The position numbers and the translations under genes are program-made. The notes under the pieces were generated by a model. That model ran no database searches and had not been told where the DNA came from. It saw only the letters and a list, made by a program, of their open reading frames with translations. Positions 6,855 through 13,175 of a DNA stretch of 14,281 nucleotides are shown piece after piece. The DNA comes from Bacillota bacterium (GTDB lineage: Bacteria > Bacillota > Sulfobacillia > JAJZYS01 > JAJYTV01): the NCBI GenBank assembly GCA_021810725.1, contig JAJZIE010000037.1, positions 1-14,281 of the forward strand, in the 5' to 3' direction. The stretch's first letter is position 1. Every line of letters starts with the position of its first letter.

Positions 6855-7952
6855 GTGGCATGGCGGGAGGATGCCTGGTACCTTGCGCGGGCGTTCGAGC
6901 TGGCGGATCAGCCGGTCGCGCGCGTGTCGCCGAACCCGAGGGTCGGGGCGGTGCTCGTGCGCGATGGCGCCATCGTCGGCGAGGGCGCGCACCTCGGTCC
7001 AGGAACCGCCCACGCCGAGGCGGCCGCCATCGCGGCGGCCAAGGATCTGGCCGAGGGGGCGACGCTCTACGTCACGCTCGAGCCCTGCTGCCACTACGGC
7101 CACACTCCGCCCTGCACCAAGGCCATCATCGCGGCCGGCATTCGACGGGTCGTCGCCCCGATCGAGGACCCGAATCCGGAGGTGTCGGGCAAGGGCTTCG
7201 CCGAGTTGCGGGCCGCGGGCATCACGGTGGACGTGGGCAGCGGTGCCACCCAGGCGATCGCCCAGAACGCCTCCTACCTGCACTGGCGCAGCACAGGGCG
7301 CCCTTACGTGACGGCCAAGTGGGCGCTCTCGCTCGGCGGGCAGTCCGCCGCGCGCACCGGCAAGAGCCTTTACATGACCGGTGCCGCCGCGCGCGAGGAG
7401 GCGCATCGCCTGCGCGCAACGAGCGACGCCGTGCTGGTGGGCATCGGCACGGCCCTGGCCGACGACCCCCAGCTCACGGTGCGCGATGTGCCCGGCCAGT
7501 CGCCGCTGCGCGTGGTGCTGGACAGCGCGGGGCGACTGCCGCTCTCGTCGCGCCTCCTGCACGCCGAAGGCAGGACCGTTCTCTATGTCGGCGACGACAT
7601 AGACGAGGAGCGCCTGAAAGCGCTCTCGGACCTGGCCGAGGTGGTGCGGCTCGGCCAGGGTCCAAGGCTGTCGCTGACCGCGGTGCTCGACGACCTCGGC
7701 AGGCGGGACGTCACGTCCCTGCTCGTCGAGGGCGGCGCCACGGTGCACGGCGCGTTCTTCGACCAGGGGCTTGTCGATCGCGTGGCGGTGTTCGTGGCTC
7801 CCCTCGTGCTGGGCGGCCGCGAGGCTCCCCCCGGTGTCGCGGGCCTCGGCGCCGAGAGCCCGGCCAAGGGTCTGCGACTCATCGGTGGGACGTGGCGGGT
7901 GCTTGGCGAGGACACCTACTTCACGGCGCGCGTAGAAAAAGAGGCGAAGTGA
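6855..7952 (+). CDS. ribD: Bifunctional diaminohydroxyphosphoribosylaminopyrimidine deaminase / 5-amino-6-(5-phosphoribosylamino)uracil reductase
   Basis: RibD carries out the second and third steps of riboflavin synthesis, deaminating the pyrimidine and then reducing the ribose side chain with NADPH. The protein has 365 residues, the usual length. The deaminase domain (1 to about 145) has the zinc ligands H53 in HAEAAAI and C78 and C87 in EPCCHYGHTPPC, with E55 as proton shuttle, offset by four from B. subtilis RibG numbering. The reductase domain begins near GRPYVTAKWALSLGG and includes the LLVEGGATVHG block. GTG 6855 is chosen because GGGGGTGG (6842-6849) lies five bases upstream and the family N-terminus then fits; GTG 6846 is the alternative. 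The frame stays open back through the riboswitch, but that part is not coding. The stop shares one base with the ribE start. Confidence 0.96.
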   Translation: MAWREDAWYLARAFELADQPVARVSPNPRVGAVLVRDGAIVGEGAHLGPGTAHAEAAAIAAAKDLAEGATLYVTLEPCCHYGHTPPCTKAIIAAGIRRVVAPIEDPNPEVSGKGFAELRAAGITVDVGSGATQAIAQNASYLHWRSTGRPYVTAKWALSLGGQSAARTGKSLYMTGAAAREEAHRLRATSDAVLVGIGTALADDPQLTVRDVPGQSPLRVVLDSAGRLPLSSRLLHAEGRTVLYVGDDIDEERLKALSDLAEVVRLGQGPRLSLTAVLDDLGRRDVTSLLVEGGATVHGAFFDQGLVDRVAVFVAPLVLGGREAPPGVAGLGAESPAKGLRLIGGTWRVLGEDTYFTARVEKEAK

Positions 7953-8545
7953 TGTTCACAGGCATCGTGACAGATCTGGGGCACGTCGCTTCTTTCGAGG
8001 AGGGTCCGGGCGGAGCCCGCATCTTCGTCGCGACGTCCCTCGGCCCCGAGCTCGCCGCAGGCGAGTCGATCGCGGTGAACGGCTGCTGCCTCACCGTGAC
8101 ATCCTGCGACGGTCAGGGCTTTTCGGCGGATCTCAGCCTCGAGACCCTGTCCCGCACCGCCTTCCGCCAGCGCGGCGAGGGCCAGCTCGTCAACCTCGAA
8201 CGTCCTTTGCGCCTCTCGGACCGCCTGGGCGGGCATCTGGTGCAGGGGCACGTCGACGGGCTCTGCAACCTGATCGCGCTCGCGCCGGAGGGCGACGGCC
8301 ACAGGCTCTCGGTCGAGATACCGCATGCCCTGCGCCGCTACGTCGTCGTCAAGGGATCCTTTGCGCTGGACGGGATCAGCCTGACCGTAGCGGACTACCG
8401 CGACGGCCAGGCGAGTGTCGCCGTGATTCCGCACACGTTCCAGCACACCACCCTGAGGGAGAGAGCGCCGGGCGATGCGCTCCACCTTGAAGTGGACGTC
8501 CTCGCCCGCTACGTCGAAGCCTTGAACCGCGCCGAGGAGGCCTGA
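7952..8545 (+). CDS. ribE: Riboflavin synthase, alpha chain
   Basis: This 197-residue enzyme dismutates two molecules of 6,7-dimethyl-8-ribityllumazine to riboflavin and 5-amino-6-ribitylaminouracil, the last step of the pathway. It begins with the diagnostic MFTGIVTDLG and consists of two tandem lumazine-binding barrels, about 1-95 and 96-190. The first contains AVNGCCLTV (41-49) and the LSLETLSRTAF block; GGHLVQGHVDG (93-103) marks the junction, and FALDGISLTV (137-146) is the matching motif of the second. It is slightly shorter than the 213-215 residues of the E. coli and B. subtilis proteins, with nothing essential visibly missing. The ATG overlaps the ribD stop by one base (TGATG), and GAGG at 7941-7944 supplies the ribosome binding site, which suggests translational coupling. 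Confidence 0.96.
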   Translation: MFTGIVTDLGHVASFEEGPGGARIFVATSLGPELAAGESIAVNGCCLTVTSCDGQGFSADLSLETLSRTAFRQRGEGQLVNLERPLRLSDRLGGHLVQGHVDGLCNLIALAPEGDGHRLSVEIPHALRRYVVVKGSFALDGISLTVADYRDGQASVAVIPHTFQHTTLRERAPGDALHLEVDVLARYVEALNRAEEA

Positions 8546-8548
8546 ACC

Positions 8549-9745
8549 ATGTTCTCGAGTGTCGAGGAAGCCGTTTCCGAGATCCGCCAGGGCCGCATGG
8601 TCATCGTGATCGACGACAAGGACCGCGAAAACGAGGGTGACCTCGTCGCGGCAGCCGAGCTTGTGACCCCGGAGACGATCACGTTCATGGCCACCGAAGG
8701 GCGCGGCCTCATCTGCCTGCCGCTGGCGAGCGAACGCGTACACGAGTTGCAGTTGCCACCCATGGTCGCGGAAAACACGGAGCACTGGGAAACCGCGTTT
8801 ACGGTGTCCGTCGACGCAAAGGGCGTCTCGACAGGCATCTCGGCCGCCGACCGCGCGCTCACCGCGCGCCTCGCCGCGGACCCCAAGGTGGGCCCGGAGA
8901 GCTTCCTGCGCCCTGGGCACATCTTCCCGCTCGAGGCGCAGCCCGGCGGCGTGCTGAAGCGTGCCGGCCACACGGAGGCGGCCGTCGACCTGGCGCGCAT
9001 GGCGGGACTCTACCCCGCGGCCGTGATCTGCGAAGTGATGAAGGACGACGGCAGCATGGCCAGGACGCCAGACCTGCTGGCGTTCGCCGAGCAACACGGC
9101 TTCAAGGTGGTCACCATCGCGGACATCATCCAGTACCGACGGCAAAGGGAGCGTCTCGTCGTGCGCGTTGGCGAGGCGGAGCTGCCGACGCGCTACGGGC
9201 ACTTCCGCGCGGTCGCCTTCGAGGACGTCCTGAGCCGCAACCAGCACCTTGCCCTCGTCAAGGGCGAAATCGACGATGGCCAGCCGGTGCTTTGCCGCAT
9301 GCACTCCGAATGCCTCACGGGCGACGTGCTCGGCTCCCTGCGCTGCGACTGCGGCGACCAGCTCGCGGCCGCCCTGCGGCGCATCGACGCCGAGGGGCGC
9401 GGCGTTCTCATCTACCTGCGCGGACACGAGGGCCGCGGCATCGGTCTCGGCCCGAAGATTCAGGCCTACGCGCTGCAGGATCGGGGCCTCGACACCGTCG
9501 AGGCGAACCTGAGTCTCGGCTACCCGCCCGACCTGCGCGACTACGGCATCGGCGCGCAGATCCTCGTGGAGCTCGGCGTCAGGTCGCTGCGCCTGCTGAC
9601 CAACAACCCGCGCAAGGTGGCCGGGCTCGAAGGCTACGGCATCACCATCGTCGAACGGGTGCCGATCGAGGTGGAGCAACGGCCTGAGATGGCCCGCTAC
9701 CTCGAGACCAAGCGAACGAAGCTTGGACATCTCCTGACAAAGTGA
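8549..9745 (+). CDS. ribBA: Bifunctional 3,4-dihydroxy-2-butanone 4-phosphate synthase / GTP cyclohydrolase II
   Basis: The 398-residue fusion supplies both precursors of the pathway. The N-terminal RibB domain (about 1-200) makes dihydroxybutanone phosphate from ribulose 5-phosphate and shows IDDKDRENEGD (21-31), RPGHIFPL (121-128), and the H141-T-E motif with E162, the expected metal and catalytic residues. The C-terminal RibA domain (about 203-398) opens the imidazole ring of GTP. Its zinc cysteines C255, C266 and C268 are present in SECLTGD and LRCDCGD, followed by RGHEGRGIGL (291-300) and LLTNNPRKVAGL (349-360). Both halves look intact, so neither activity appears lost. GAGGAGG at 8534-8540 is an excellent ribosome binding site eight bases before the ATG. 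Only three bases separate it from ribE. Confidence 0.97.
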   Translation: MFSSVEEAVSEIRQGRMVIVIDDKDRENEGDLVAAAELVTPETITFMATEGRGLICLPLASERVHELQLPPMVAENTEHWETAFTVSVDAKGVSTGISAADRALTARLAADPKVGPESFLRPGHIFPLEAQPGGVLKRAGHTEAAVDLARMAGLYPAAVICEVMKDDGSMARTPDLLAFAEQHGFKVVTIADIIQYRRQRERLVVRVGEAELPTRYGHFRAVAFEDVLSRNQHLALVKGEIDDGQPVLCRMHSECLTGDVLGSLRCDCGDQLAAALRRIDAEGRGVLIYLRGHEGRGIGLGPKIQAYALQDRGLDTVEANLSLGYPPDLRDYGIGAQILVELGVRSLRLLTNNPRKVAGLEGYGITIVERVPIEVEQRPEMARYLETKRTKLGHLLTK

Positions 9746-9752
9746 GCAGTCT

Positions 9753-9757
9753 GGAGG
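9753..9757 (+). promoter_or_regulatory. Shine-Dalgarno site deciding the ribH start
   Basis: GGAGG lies eight bases before GTG 9766. The earlier in-frame GTG at 9742 has no comparable site, so translation probably starts at 9766. Confidence 0.7.
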
Positions 9758-9765
9758 CGGAAACG

Positions 9766-10224
9766 GTGCGAGAGTTGCGCGAGAAGGCCCAAGGCGGCGG
9801 TCTGCGCGTTGGAATCGTCGCGGCGCGTTACAACGAGATGCTGGTGCGGCACATGATCGACGGTGCCCACGAGGCCCTGCTCGACGCCGGCGTCAAGGAT
9901 GACGACATCGTTCTGGTGCGCGTGCCCGGTGCGTTCGAACTGCCGGCGGCCGCCCGTCGCCTTGCGGACACCGGGCAACTCCACGCCATCGTGGCTCTCG
10001 GTGTCGTGCTGCGCGGCGAGACCTACCACTTCGAGGTGGTCGCGGACGCCTGCGCCCAAGGGTTGCAGCAGGTGGCCCTCCAGGGCAAGGTGGGGATCGG
10101 CTTCGGCGTACTCACCGTGGACACGGTCGAACAGGGTCTGGCGCGAGCCGGACTCAAGCAGAACAAGGGCCAGGAGGCTGCCCTGACGGCGCTCGAGATG
10201 GCAAGGCTTCTCACGACCATCTAG
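9766..10224 (+). CDS. ribH: 6,7-dimethyl-8-ribityllumazine synthase
   Basis: The 152-residue protein condenses 5-amino-6-ribitylaminouracil with dihydroxybutanone phosphate to the lumazine precursor of riboflavin; family members form pentamers or icosahedral capsids. Starting from GTG 9766, the active-site residues fall at the same numbers as in B. subtilis lumazine synthase: Y22 in place of F22, F57 in VPGAFELP, H88 in GETYHFE, and R127. This agreement and the GGAGG eight bases upstream decide the start. GTG 9742, which overlaps the ribBA stop, would add eight residues without conserved character. The segments LRVGIVAARYN (13-23) and NKGQEAALTALEMA (133-146) are also typical of the family. 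It is the last gene of the rib operon and is followed by a strong hairpin. Confidence 0.96.
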   Translation: MRELREKAQGGGLRVGIVAARYNEMLVRHMIDGAHEALLDAGVKDDDIVLVRVPGAFELPAAARRLADTGQLHAIVALGVVLRGETYHFEVVADACAQGLQQVALQGKVGIGFGVLTVDTVEQGLARAGLKQNKGQEAALTALEMARLLTTI

Positions 10225-10270
10225 AAGCGCGGGCCCAGGAAGGCAGCTACGCCCCCGAAAGCAAGCCAAA

Positions 10271-10303
10271 CGGCGGGATTGCGGCATAGCCGCAATCCCG
10301 CCG
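10271..10303. terminator. Bidirectional hairpin terminator between ribH and the abrB-like gene
   Basis: A perfect 15-bp inverted repeat, CGGCGGGATTGCGGC (10271-10285) and its complement (10289-10303), closes on a three-base ATA loop. It lies between two convergent genes. On the plus strand a pyrimidine-rich tail follows; on the minus strand TTTGGCTTGCTTTC follows. It is therefore best placed to stop both the rib operon and abrB transcripts. T-runs are modest on both sides. Confidence 0.75.
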
Positions 10304-10316
10304 CACGTCCCTTCCC

Positions 10317-10574
10317 TTAACTTGCGCGTACCGCAGTGGAGCTGAGCTCCGCTGCGCAAGTGCGGCAGACGTTCTTGCCGTGGAAGTGGATCATGTCGGC
10401 CGCGTTCCCGCAGAAGATGCAAGCTGGCTCATACTTCTTAAGGATGACCTGCTCGCCATCCACGTAGATCTCCAGGGAGTCCTTCTCGGCGATGCTCAGC
10501 GTTCGCCTGAGCTCGATGGGCAGCACGACGCGGCCGAGGTCATCGACCTTGCGTACGATGCCGGTGGACTTCAT
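10317..10574 (-). CDS. AbrB/SpoVT-family transition-state regulator with a C-terminal CxxC...CxxC segment
   Basis: The 85-residue protein has the AbrB swapped-hairpin DNA-binding domain at residues 1-48 (STGIVRKVDDLGRVVLPIEL, RRTLSIAEKDSLEIYVDG, ILKKY), very close to B. subtilis AbrB. AbrB proteins are dimeric or tetrameric DNA-binding regulators of growth-phase transitions in spore-forming Bacillota. The C-terminal part differs from B. subtilis AbrB: C52-x2-C55 and C70-x2-C73 surround a short linker and could bind zinc. I infer this from spacing only. ATG 10574 gives the conserved MKSTGIV start, with GAGGTGA (10586-10592) 11 bases upstream. GTG 10589, with GAGGAG (10594-10599) upstream, would add five residues and cannot be excluded. 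The gene is convergent with ribH and downstream of DUF202. Confidence 0.92.
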   Translation of the reverse strand: MKSTGIVRKVDDLGRVVLPIELRRTLSIAEKDSLEIYVDGEQVILKKYEPACIFCGNAADMIHFHGKNVCRTCAAELSSTAVRAS

Positions 10575-10599
10575 CACGGCTCGGCTCACCTCACTCCTC

Positions 10600-10676
10600 A
10601 CTGGACTTGGCTTCACTCTATCACAGTCACCAACCGATGTCTCTAATAGAAAACTTAGATAGATCGATTTCATGTA
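10600..10676 (-). promoter_or_regulatory. AT-rich region upstream of the abrB-like gene, probable promoter
   Basis: This stretch between DUF202 and the abrB-like gene is clearly richer in A and T than anything else in the window, as expected for a promoter. I could not assign a confident -35/-10 pair. TTGATA with a downstream TAAGTT at 17 bases is the best but poor candidate. Confidence 0.35.
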
Positions 10677-11024
10677 TCAAAGTGCCATCTTGTGTGTCAG
10701 GAGATACGCCGTGACGACCGCCGCGGCCAGAGCAACCGCAAGTCCGGCGGCCACACCGAGCGCCGGGCGCGGTTCGTGCCGGCCTGCGCCATGGACCTCG
10801 CGCCAGTAGCGGAGCACGGCGAGGATGGCGAAGAGCCCGCCGACGCCGGTCAGGATGGCCCCGAGCAGGCTGCCCGCGGCGGATGGCCGCCTGTGCAGGA
10901 ACAGGTCGAAGCGCGCCACGACGAACCCGAAGGCAAGCAGCGAGATCGCGGTCCGAAGCCACGCCAGCAAGGTCCGCTCGGCGGCCCAGAGCGCTCGGGC
11001 GCTTGGCCGGTGCGGAGAAGACAC
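10677..11024 (-). CDS. DUF202 family membrane protein (YidH-like)
   Basis: The 115-residue protein carries the DUF202 signature AAERTLLAWLRTAISLLAFG, a short amphipathic-to-hydrophobic N-terminal block with conserved Glu-Arg-Thr and Trp-Leu-Arg-Thr. Three membrane segments are visible: one in that block ending FVVARFDLFL, one around LLGAILTGVGGLFAILAVLRYW, and one near the C-terminus, LGVAAGLAVALAAAVVTAYLL. The function of the family is not established. The start is taken as GTG 11024, which gives the usual family length; the upstream ribosome binding site is weak (AAAGG about 14 bases away), so the start is less certain than the family. The gene is transcribed toward the abrB-like gene, which follows after 102 bases, and is divergent from the DUF3311 gene. 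Confidence 0.85.
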   Translation of the reverse strand: MSSPHRPSARALWAAERTLLAWLRTAISLLAFGFVVARFDLFLHRRPSAAGSLLGAILTGVGGLFAILAVLRYWREVHGAGRHEPRPALGVAAGLAVALAAAVVTAYLLTHKMAL

Positions 11025-11245
11025 GCTCGCACCACGCCTTTCGCTAAAGAATGCGGGAGGCGTCGCCCGGTTGTGCCCAGTGGCGGGGGTGGGCGCATCC
11101 CGGCATCTATCCTTTCCCTCCGGCCGGGGTCTGCGTCGCGCTTCCACTTCCACCTGTCGTCCAGAGGACGCAGGAACTGGGGCATCGCGGTCTAATCTAC
11201 CACATCGGATGGAGGTCCAACTTGCATGGGAGGGAGAGGTGTACC
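11025..11245. other. Intergenic region between divergent DUF202 and DUF3311 genes
   Basis: These 221 bases should hold the promoters of both divergent units. I see a 7-bp inverted repeat, CTGCGTC (11131-11137) and GACGCAG (11167-11173), whose 3' arm overlaps a competing small hairpin GTCC (11159-11162)/GGAC (11166-11169). There is also a purine-rich ribosome binding site at the right end. I recognise no known riboswitch and no confident promoter boxes. Confidence 0.35.
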
Positions 11246-11455
11246 TTGCAGGGAGAACCCAAGGCCAGCCGCCCAAGCGGACGACGCTGGTGGTACCTGG
11301 TGCTCGTCATCCCGTTCATCGCCACCTTGTTTCCTCAGTTCTACAGTTCCGATGCCCCGACCCTGGGCGGCATGCCGTACTTCTACTGGTACCAGCTGCT
11401 CTGGGTTGTCGTGACCGGCGTGATCACCATCGTCGTCTACTACCTGACGGCGTGA
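11246..11455 (+). CDS. DUF3311 small membrane protein, partner of the downstream symporter
   Basis: The 69-residue protein has a basic, cytoplasmic-like N-terminus followed by two hydrophobic segments, WWYLVLVIPFIATLFPQFY (about 14-32) and YQLLWVVVTGVITIVVYYLT (about 49-68), separated by a short polar loop with GGMPYFYWYQ. This layout and the FYWYQLLW motif match DUF3311 proteins, which are commonly encoded directly before a sodium:solute symporter. The start TTG 11246 is chosen because GGGAGGGAGAGG ends six bases before it and no ATG or GTG in this frame fits. The symporter start follows after 31 bases. By analogy with other small partner proteins it may help assemble or regulate the symporter; this is inferred from position. 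Confidence 0.87.
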   Translation: MQGEPKASRPSGRRWWYLVLVIPFIATLFPQFYSSDAPTLGGMPYFYWYQLLWVVVTGVITIVVYYLTA

Positions 11456-11486
11456 CGCCAAAAGGTCCTGAGAGGAGGCACTGCTT

Positions 11487-13022
11487 GTGAACGCTACCGC
11501 CGTCACCATCTTCCTGATCCTGTTCGTGTTCGTGACCGTGCTCGGCTTCTACGCGTCGAGATGGCACAAGGCGGATCTTACGCAACTGAGCGAATGGGGC
11601 CTCGCGGGACGCCGCCTGGGCACCCTGCTCTCCTGGTTCCTGATCGGCGGCGACCTCTACACCGCCTATACCTTCATCGCGGTGCCCGCGCTCGCCTACG
11701 GGTCAGGAGCGCTCGGCTTCTTTGCCGTGCCGTACACCATCGTGATCTACCCGTTCATCTTCATGGTGTTTCCCCGCTTCTGGTCCGTAGCGAAGGCCAA
11801 GGGCTACATCACCGCCTCCGACTACGTCAAGGGCCGCTTCGAATCGCGCGGCATGGCCTTGGCGGTCGCCGTCACGGGCATCATCGCGACCATGCCCTAC
11901 ATCGCCTTGCAGCTCGTCGGCATGCAGGCCGTGCTGCAGGCCATCGGCTTCGGCGCGACCAGCGGCGCCGCGGACATCGCGCTGATCGTCGCCTTCCTCG
12001 TCGTCGCCTTCTACACCTGGACGGCCGGCCTGCGCGCCCCGACCATGGTGGCCGTCGTCAAGGACACCCTGATCTACATCACGGTGATCGTGGCGGTCAT
12101 CGCCATCCCGACAGCCCTCGGCGGCTTCGGGCACATCTTCTCGGTGGCCAACCAGAAGCTTGCCGCGGGGACACCGCCGCATTCGGTGATCCTCTCGCCG
12201 GCGCTCTACACCGCATACGGCACCTTGGCGCTCGGCTCCGCCCTGGCGCTCTTCTTCTACCCGCACGCCATCACCGCGATGTTCGCCACGAAGTCCCGGC
12301 AGGTCATCCGGCGCAACGCCGCGTACCTGCCGCTCTACTCGCTCATGCTCGGCGGCATCGCGCTTCTTGGCATCATGGCGCTCGCCGCGGGCGTCAACGT
12401 CCATGGCGACAGCAACCTCGCCGTGCCGCTCCTCTTCGAGCAGCAGTTCCCCCAGTGGTTCGTCGGCTTCTCCTTCGCCGCCATCTTCATCGGCGCCCTG
12501 GTACCGGCGGCGATCATGTCGATCGCGGCCGGCAGCCTGTTCTCGCGCAACATCTACAAGGAGTACTTCGCGAAGAACGAATCGCCCAAGGCCGAGGCGA
12601 CCGTGGCGAAGATCGTGTCGGTCGTCGTGACGATCCTCGGTCTCGTGTTCGTGCTCGTGATCCCCGTTCAGTACTCGCTCTACCTGCAGACGCTCGGCGG
12701 CATCATGATCCTGCAGACGATCGTGATGATTGTGGGCGGTCTCTACACGAGGTGGTTCCACCGCACCGCCCTCCTGATCGGCTGGGCGGTCGGCGAGATC
12801 ATCGGCATCTATATGACCGCGTCGATCGGCTTCAAGTCGTCGATCGTACCGCTCTTCGGCGTGCCAGGCTACGCGGGCATCTGGGCCCTCATCTTCAACA
12901 TTGTCGTAGTCGTGGTGCTGACGCTCATCTTCAATGCCGCCAAGGTGAGCAACGGCAGCGACGAGACCACGAGGCCCGACTACGCTTTCGAGGAAGGAGC
13001 CACCGAGATCACGGTAGGCTGA
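11487..13022 (+). CDS. Sodium:solute symporter family transporter, probably monocarboxylate uptake
   Basis: The 511-residue integral membrane protein belongs to the SSS family (LeuT-fold sodium symporters). It has about 13 hydrophobic segments, starting with TVTIFLILFVFV-like residues 4-22, and family blocks at GGDLYTAYTFIAVPA (54-68), AVPYTIVIYPFIFMVFPRFW, GYITASDYVKGRF, GIIATMPYIALQLVGMQAVL, and TAGLRAPTMVAVVKDTLIY. The tail is hydrophilic and acidic. Pairing with a DUF3311 gene is characteristic of the MctP-like subgroup, members of which import lactate, pyruvate, acetate or related acids, so a monocarboxylate is the best guess. Urea, proline or other substrates are not excluded. The GTG start at 11487 has GAGGAGG (11472-11478) eight bases upstream. 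A GC-rich hairpin follows the stop. Confidence 0.93.
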   Translation: MNATAVTIFLILFVFVTVLGFYASRWHKADLTQLSEWGLAGRRLGTLLSWFLIGGDLYTAYTFIAVPALAYGSGALGFFAVPYTIVIYPFIFMVFPRFWSVAKAKGYITASDYVKGRFESRGMALAVAVTGIIATMPYIALQLVGMQAVLQAIGFGATSGAADIALIVAFLVVAFYTWTAGLRAPTMVAVVKDTLIYITVIVAVIAIPTALGGFGHIFSVANQKLAAGTPPHSVILSPALYTAYGTLALGSALALFFYPHAITAMFATKSRQVIRRNAAYLPLYSLMLGGIALLGIMALAAGVNVHGDSNLAVPLLFEQQFPQWFVGFSFAAIFIGALVPAAIMSIAAGSLFSRNIYKEYFAKNESPKAEATVAKIVSVVVTILGLVFVLVIPVQYSLYLQTLGGIMILQTIVMIVGGLYTRWFHRTALLIGWAVGEIIGIYMTASIGFKSSIVPLFGVPGYAGIWALIFNIVVVVVLTLIFNAAKVSNGSDETTRPDYAFEEGATEITVG

Positions 13023-13039
13023 TCGTCCAGTTCTCTTCG

Positions 13040-13067
13040 GGAGGCGCCGCGAGACCGCGGCGCCTCC
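13040..13067 (+). terminator. GC-rich hairpin terminator after the symporter gene
   Basis: A perfect 12-bp stem, GGAGGCGCCGCG (13040-13051) with CGCGGCGCCTCC (13056-13067) and an AGAC loop, begins 18 bases after the symporter stop. There is no strong T-run after it, so termination efficiency is uncertain. Its position fits the end of the DUF3311-symporter transcript. Confidence 0.65.
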
Positions 13068-13175
13068 TCGCCTTCGGTGCCCAGGTCCTTTGGCGGGCTA
13101 CCGCCCCAGCTTCCGTGCCTGCAGGCAGGAGGCGGCGGTGCCGCTAGCCAAATTCCAGGGTGAGGTGCACGCCGA

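Noticed and set aside
7916..9730. 604-codon minus-strand open frame opposite ribE and ribBA
   Set aside because: The plus strand encodes two complete, motif-bearing enzymes; the antisense translation shows no domain and reflects third-position GC bias.
11025..11245. Possible riboswitch or T-box leader in the DUF202/DUF3311 intergenic region
   Set aside because: I compared it by eye with T-box, glycine, cobalamin, SAM and c-di-GMP consensus elements and found no conserved core.
11703..12761. 352-codon minus-strand open frame opposite the symporter
   Set aside because: The translation is a charged, Arg/Asp/His-rich shadow of a membrane protein gene with no domain.
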